DNA from: Mxb001 sp046046455
Lineage (GTDB): Bacteria > Actinomycetota > Actinomycetes > S36-B12
NCBI GenBank assembly: GCA_046046455.1
Contig: JBJOJS010000054.1
Coordinates: 1 to 64,000 of the forward strand
Reading direction: 5' to 3'
Length of the DNA: 64,000 nucleotides
Below are positions 60,479 to 64,000 of the stretch, one piece after another. Both the position numbers and the translations under genes were made by a program. Within the stretch, counting starts at the first letter, position 1, and each line of letters begins with the position of its first letter. The notes under the pieces are model-generated. The model had not been told where the DNA came from, did not search any database, and worked only from the letters and a program-made list of their open reading frames with translations.

Positions 60479-61876
60479 GTGACCCTGCGCCTGTACGACA
60501 CCGCGACCCGCGCGGTGCGCGACTTCGTCCCGCTCGAGCCAGGCCGGGTGTCGATCTATCTGTGCGGGGCGACCGTCCAGGCACCTCCCCATGTGGGCCA
60601 TATCCGGTCGGGACTGGCCTTCGACATCCTGAGGCGCTGGCTGGCGGCCTCGGGGTACGACGTGACCTTCGTCCGCAATGTCACGGACATCGACGACAAG
60701 ATCCTGGCGCGCGGTGCCGACGAGGGCATTCCCTTCTGGCAGGTGGCGATGCGCAATGAGCGTGCCTTCACCTGGGCCTACGACGTCCTCGGATGCCTGC
60801 CGCCGACGTACGAACCCCGGGCCACGGGGCACGTCCCCGAGATGGTCGAGCTCATGCAGCGGCTCATCGATGACGGTCACGCGTACGCCGCGGACGGCGA
60901 CGTCTACTTCGACGTGCGGTCCTTCCCCGAGTACGGCGCGCTGAGCGGGCAGCGCCTCGACGACATGCAGCCTGCCGGTGACTCCGACGCCTCGATCAAG
61001 CGCGATCCCCGTGACTTCGCCCTGTGGAAGTCCGCCAAGCCGGGCGAGCCGCACTGGAACACCCCGTGGGGGCCGGGCCGGCCCGGATGGCACCTGGAGT
61101 GCTCCGCCATGGCGTCGCGCTATCTCGGCTCGGCGTTCGACATCCACGGCGGTGGCATGGATCTGCTCTTCCCCCATCACGAAAACGAGATCGCCCAGTC
61201 CAAGGCTGCCGGTGACGAGTTCGCACGCTTCTGGATGCACAACGCCTGGGTGACGACCTCGGGCGAGAAGATGAGCAAGTCGCTGGGCAACTCTCTCCTC
61301 GTCTCGGAGGTCGTCAAGCGTGTCCGACCCGTCGAACTCCGCTACTACCTGGGCTCTGCGCACTACCGCTCGATGCTGGAGTTCTCCGACGAGGCTCTCG
61401 CCGAGGCGGCCGCGGGTTATCGGCGAATCGAGGGCTTCCTCCGCCGCGCGGAGGAGGCACTTGGGGATGGCCCTGGCGCCACCGCGGTGCCCGCAGCCTT
61501 TGCCGCGGCACTCGACGACGATCTCGGCGTGCCCCAGGCACTCGCAGTCGTGCACGACACCGTCCGCGCCGGCAATGCCGCTCTCTCGGACGGTGACACT
61601 GGCGCTGCGCGCCGCGCGCGCGATGAGGTCGTCGTGATGCTGGATGTGCTCGGGGTCAACCCCTACGCCGAACCGTGGGCGGCGCAATCAGACGACGGTG
61701 CTGCGCGTCGTGCACTCGGGCCGCTCGTCGAGGTCGTCCTCGCGCAGCGCCAGGCCGCGCGCGAACGCAAGGACTTCGCCGTCGCCGATGCCCTCCGAGA
61801 CGGTCTTGCATCCTCCGGTATCTCGGTGGAGGACACTCCGGCCGGCGCTCGCTGGTCCCTGACAGAGGAGTCCTGA
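60479..61876 (+). CDS. cysS: Cysteinyl-tRNA synthetase
   Basis: The 465-residue class I synthetase charges tRNA-Cys. It has the zinc Cys in YLCGATVQAPPHVGHIRSG with the HxGH motif, the WHLECSAM zinc-site region, HHENEIAQS and KMSKSLGNS. Length and the KMSKSLGN form favour CysS over the paralogue MshC. TACCCT lies exactly 6 nt before the GTG. The stop overlaps the rlmB ATG by 1 bp. Confidence 0.96.
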   Translation: MTLRLYDTATRAVRDFVPLEPGRVSIYLCGATVQAPPHVGHIRSGLAFDILRRWLAASGYDVTFVRNVTDIDDKILARGADEGIPFWQVAMRNERAFTWAYDVLGCLPPTYEPRATGHVPEMVELMQRLIDDGHAYAADGDVYFDVRSFPEYGALSGQRLDDMQPAGDSDASIKRDPRDFALWKSAKPGEPHWNTPWGPGRPGWHLECSAMASRYLGSAFDIHGGGMDLLFPHHENEIAQSKAAGDEFARFWMHNAWVTTSGEKMSKSLGNSLLVSEVVKRVRPVELRYYLGSAHYRSMLEFSDEALAEAAAGYRRIEGFLRRAEEALGDGPGATAVPAAFAAALDDDLGVPQALAVVHDTVRAGNAALSDGDTGAARRARDEVVVMLDVLGVNPYAEPWAAQSDDGAARRALGPLVEVVLAQRQAARERKDFAVADALRDGLASSGISVEDTPAGARWSLTEES

Positions 61877-62853
61877 TGGCCGGTAACTCCCAGCGCAAGG
61901 GCGCCATGCGCAAGGAAGGCACCAAGAAGGGCATGACCGTCGGCTCCGGTGGCCAGCGCCGCAAGGCGCTCAAGGGCAAGGGGCCCACGCCCAAGGCAGA
62001 GGAGCGGACCAAGCACCCGGCCGCGCGTCGCGCGCGCGCGGCCGAGAAGCGGGCTGCCAGGAGCACGTCCTCGACACGCGGCCGTAAGGACGGACGCGAG
62101 GTCCTCGTGGGCCGCAACCCCGTGGTCGAGGCACTGCGCGCGGGAGTCCCGGCGTCGGCGCTCTACGTGCAGCAGTACGTCGACACCGATGATCGCGTGC
62201 GCGAGGCGCTGACAACAGCGGCAGACCAGGGCATGCCGATCATGGAGGTGACGCGTGCCGAGCTCGATCGCATGTCGGGAGGTGCGGCGCACCAGGGATT
62301 GCTGCTCACCGTGCCGGCGTACGACTATCTCGACCCTGACGACCTGCTCGCGCGGGCCATCGACTCGGGCACGGCGCCGCTGATCGTCGCCCTCGATGGT
62401 GTGACCGACCCGCGCAATCTCGGCGCGATCGTCCGCTCGGCCGCGGCCTTCGGCGCCCAGGGAGTCGTGGTGCCCGAACGCCGCGCTGCCGGCGTCACCG
62501 GCTCGGCGTGGAAGGCAAGCGCGGGCACACTCGCGCACGTTCCTGTCGCCCGAGCCACCAATCTCACCCGGGCGCTCACCGCCTATCGCAAGGCCGGTTG
62601 CACGGTGATCGGCCTCGCTGCAGACGGCGACATGCAACTCACGGCGCTTCCGCCCGACGTGGCGCGGGATCCCCTGGTCATCGTGATCGGTGGTGAGGGG
62701 CGCGGCCTGAGTCGCCTCGTCGGCGAGACGTGCGATCACATCGTGTCGATCCCCATGGCCGCGGACACGGAGTCGCTCAACGCTGCGGTGGCGGCGGGGG
62801 TGACGCTCTACGCCGTCGCTTCGCTGCGGACCGCGGGTGCGGCTACGCCGTAG
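61876..62853 (+). CDS. rlmB: 23S rRNA (guanosine-2'-O-)-methyltransferase RlmB (TrmH family)
   Basis: The 325-residue SPOUT methyltransferase has a basic N-terminal extension (about 1-72, rich in Lys, Arg and Gly) that may bind RNA, a substrate-binding domain (GRNPVVEALRAGVPASALYV) and a trefoil-knot domain with LDGVTDPRNLGAIVRSAAAF, VIGGEGRGLSRLV and IPMAADTESLNAAVAAGV. It follows cysS as in other actinobacteria. The end overlaps the convergent gene by 11 bp. Confidence 0.95.
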   Translation: MAGNSQRKGAMRKEGTKKGMTVGSGGQRRKALKGKGPTPKAEERTKHPAARRARAAEKRAARSTSSTRGRKDGREVLVGRNPVVEALRAGVPASALYVQQYVDTDDRVREALTTAADQGMPIMEVTRAELDRMSGGAAHQGLLLTVPAYDYLDPDDLLARAIDSGTAPLIVALDGVTDPRNLGAIVRSAAAFGAQGVVVPERRAAGVTGSAWKASAGTLAHVPVARATNLTRALTAYRKAGCTVIGLAADGDMQLTALPPDVARDPLVIVIGGEGRGLSRLVGETCDHIVSIPMAADTESLNAAVAAGVTLYAVASLRTAGAATP

Positions 62854-64000
62854 TGGGGTGTCCCGCGTCAGCGACGGGATGCGCAGATTCAGTAGCCGGA
62901 AGCGCTGGGTCGCTGGCGACCTGACCGCCGACGCCGGTGGCCATCGAAATCCAGACGAACCCCGCGCGCCTGAGGGCGTCGACATCGGCCTGCGAGCCGG
63001 CTTCAGCGATGAGGTGGGTGCCGCGCCTGGCCAGCGCTGAGGCGACCTGCTGGACCGAGAGCGGATCCAGTCCTGTGGGGCGCCGGTCCTTCCCGAGCGG
63101 GAAGACCAGGGCCCACGGGCTCCAGCCGATGAGGTCGTCGGGATCGGCTCCGGCTGCGGCGTCTGCGACGACGGCGATGCGCAATCCCCGATCCTCCAGG
63201 AGAGCGAAGGCCTGGCCCGAGCCATGCGGGACCGAGGAAACCACGATGACGGTCCGTGCCGCGTCGACGCGATCGAGCAGACGCCCTGCGATGTTGGGAA
63301 GGGCCGCAGCGCCGGCATCGGGCAGGAGCAGCAGGGCCGGTGCCGAGACGAGCACGGGCGCCCCCGTCGCCTCGGTGTCGCACAGGAGGGTACGGACTGC
63401 TGCCAGCGAACTGGCGGTGAATTCCACAGCCAGATCGAGGCGATGTTCGGCCGCGTCCAGGAGTCGATGCGGGGTCCCGAGATCGAGGTCTCCGGGTGCG
63501 TGTGGCCATGACGCGTCGAGTTGGAGGGCGACATCCTCCCGAGTGCGTGAGTCGATGATGCGGCGGAGAGCGAACTCCAGGCCCTGATCGGGTGTGCCTG
63601 CTTCGGCCAGTGCCTGTGCGAGGTCCGCTGTCGAGATCGTGGCTGAGCTGCCCGTGATGTCTTCCGGGGTGAAGTCGAGGTAGCCGAGGCTTTCGCCGAG
63701 GAGCGCCCGGCGGGTTGACCTGTCGCGGTCGAGCCGCTCGGCGGCGACCTCCATCAACTCGGGGAACGACACCGCGTCGACCTGATACGTGGCGTGACCG
63801 AGGGACACGCTCACGCTGACCTCGACGTCGACGCGTGCCGACGACACGGAGCCGTGATCGTTGATCCACTGCTGCAGGGCACGCAATTGAGTGGCGACGT
63901 GCCTGACGACGGGCCCACCCAGCAGCCCGATCCAGATTCGGCCGGCACCTTCGTACGCGACGAAGAGCTCCTCGCCCGCGAAGTCGGCGTTGCCCAGCAC
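62843..64000 (-). CDS. Partial degenerate GGDEF-EAL-like protein
   Basis: At least 385 residues; the gene continues beyond the window on its N-terminal side. The first visible part (about 1-100) resembles a GGDEF domain whose signature has been lost (ADFAGEELFVAYEGAGRIWI). The rest resembles an EAL domain without its metal ligands; the end GTHLIAEAGSQADVDALRRA parallels the AEGVET region of EAL proteins. If so, it is a non-catalytic c-di-GMP-related or regulatory protein. The assignment is by weak similarity. It ends 11 bp inside rlmB. Confidence 0.6.
   Translation of the reverse strand: MLGNADFAGEELFVAYEGAGRIWIGLLGGPVVRHVATQLRALQQWINDHGSVSSARVDVEVSVSVSLGHATYQVDAVSFPELMEVAAERLDRDRSTRRALLGESLGYLDFTPEDITGSSATISTADLAQALAEAGTPDQGLEFALRRIIDSRTREDVALQLDASWPHAPGDLDLGTPHRLLDAAEHRLDLAVEFTASSLAAVRTLLCDTEATGAPVLVSAPALLLLPDAGAAALPNIAGRLLDRVDAARTVIVVSSVPHGSGQAFALLEDRGLRIAVVADAAAGADPDDLIGWSPWALVFPLGKDRRPTGLDPLSVQQVASALARRGTHLIAEAGSQADVDALRRAGFVWISMATGVGGQVASDPALPATESAHPVADAGHPTTA

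Noticed and set aside
59753..61687. 644-residue minus-strand frame opposite ispF and cysS
   Set aside because: No motif, low-complexity His/Arg/Asp-rich product; it covers well-defined genes on the other strand.

Overview
The window is a chromosomal segment of a high-GC actinobacterium (class Actinomycetia). This is shown by mycothiol genes (mshA, mshD), a glnR-mshD pair, carD, senX3-regX3, an hbhA locus and the carD-ispD-ispF-cysS-rlmB run, whose gene order resembles that of mycobacteria and streptomycetes. There is no rRNA, so a genus cannot be given. Genes are densely packed, many overlap by ATGA or GTGA, and more than 20 start codons sit exactly 6-7 nt downstream of an nAnnnT hexamer, the layout of leaderless mRNAs.

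Layout. 1-3.8 kb: the tail of an unknown gene, a 460-bp spacer with paired palindromes, a secreted seven-repeat (probably beta-propeller) plus FN3 protein, tRNA-Lys, a small secreted protein and a small membrane protein. 3.8-8.8 kb: a large secreted subtilase, a DinB/MDMPI-like enzyme and a bacterial voltage-gated sodium channel homologue. 8.8-16.1 kb: a complete D-xylose locus (xylB, xylA, ABC importer xylFGH, ROK repressor). 16.1-31.4 kb: accessory metabolism, with a Gfo/Idh oxidoreductase, L,D-transpeptidase, 887-aa GH63-type glycosidase, a DUF559/AbiEi-like nuclease gene bracketed by 53-bp palindromic repeats, a TPP enzyme with an ALDH and a FAD oxidase, a sulfatase plus membrane protein module bracketed by exact 24-bp repeats, and two EamA transporters. 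30.2-33.5 kb: divergent glgM/glgC and an SDR. 34.6-43.1 kb: a phosphate/polyphosphate island (pstSCAB, a Nudix-phosphatase fusion, a CYTH-CHAD protein, ppk1) with a PHO box at pstS. 43.2-51 kb: mshD-glnR, nitrobindin-fur-ygfZ, dtd, a frameshifted asparaginase and the hbhA locus. 51-57.7 kb: an alaX-type editing factor, gpmA, a YbjN protein, mshA, phoU and senX3-regX3, with PHO boxes between the last two divergent units. 57.7-64 kb: lpqE, carD, ispD, ispF, a PPOX protein, cysS, rlmB and a truncated, degenerate GGDEF/EAL protein.

How the genes work together. The xyl genes take up xylose and convert it to xylulose-5-phosphate. The phosphate genes form a regulon: SenX3-RegX3 with PhoU should sense Pst flux, and GTTCACC direct repeats mark pstS and the phoU/senX3 spacer. 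PPK1, CYTH-CHAD and MutT1-like proteins handle polyphosphate and nucleotide hydrolysis. MshA and MshD make mycothiol.

The most unusual points are the repeat-flanked DUF559 gene, the repeat-flanked sulfatase module, a chain of 17-bp ATGA-coupled minicistrons between mshA and ybjN, a perfect 16-bp hairpin inside the start of pstC, a SenX3 homologue without transmembrane segments, and a disrupted asparaginase.
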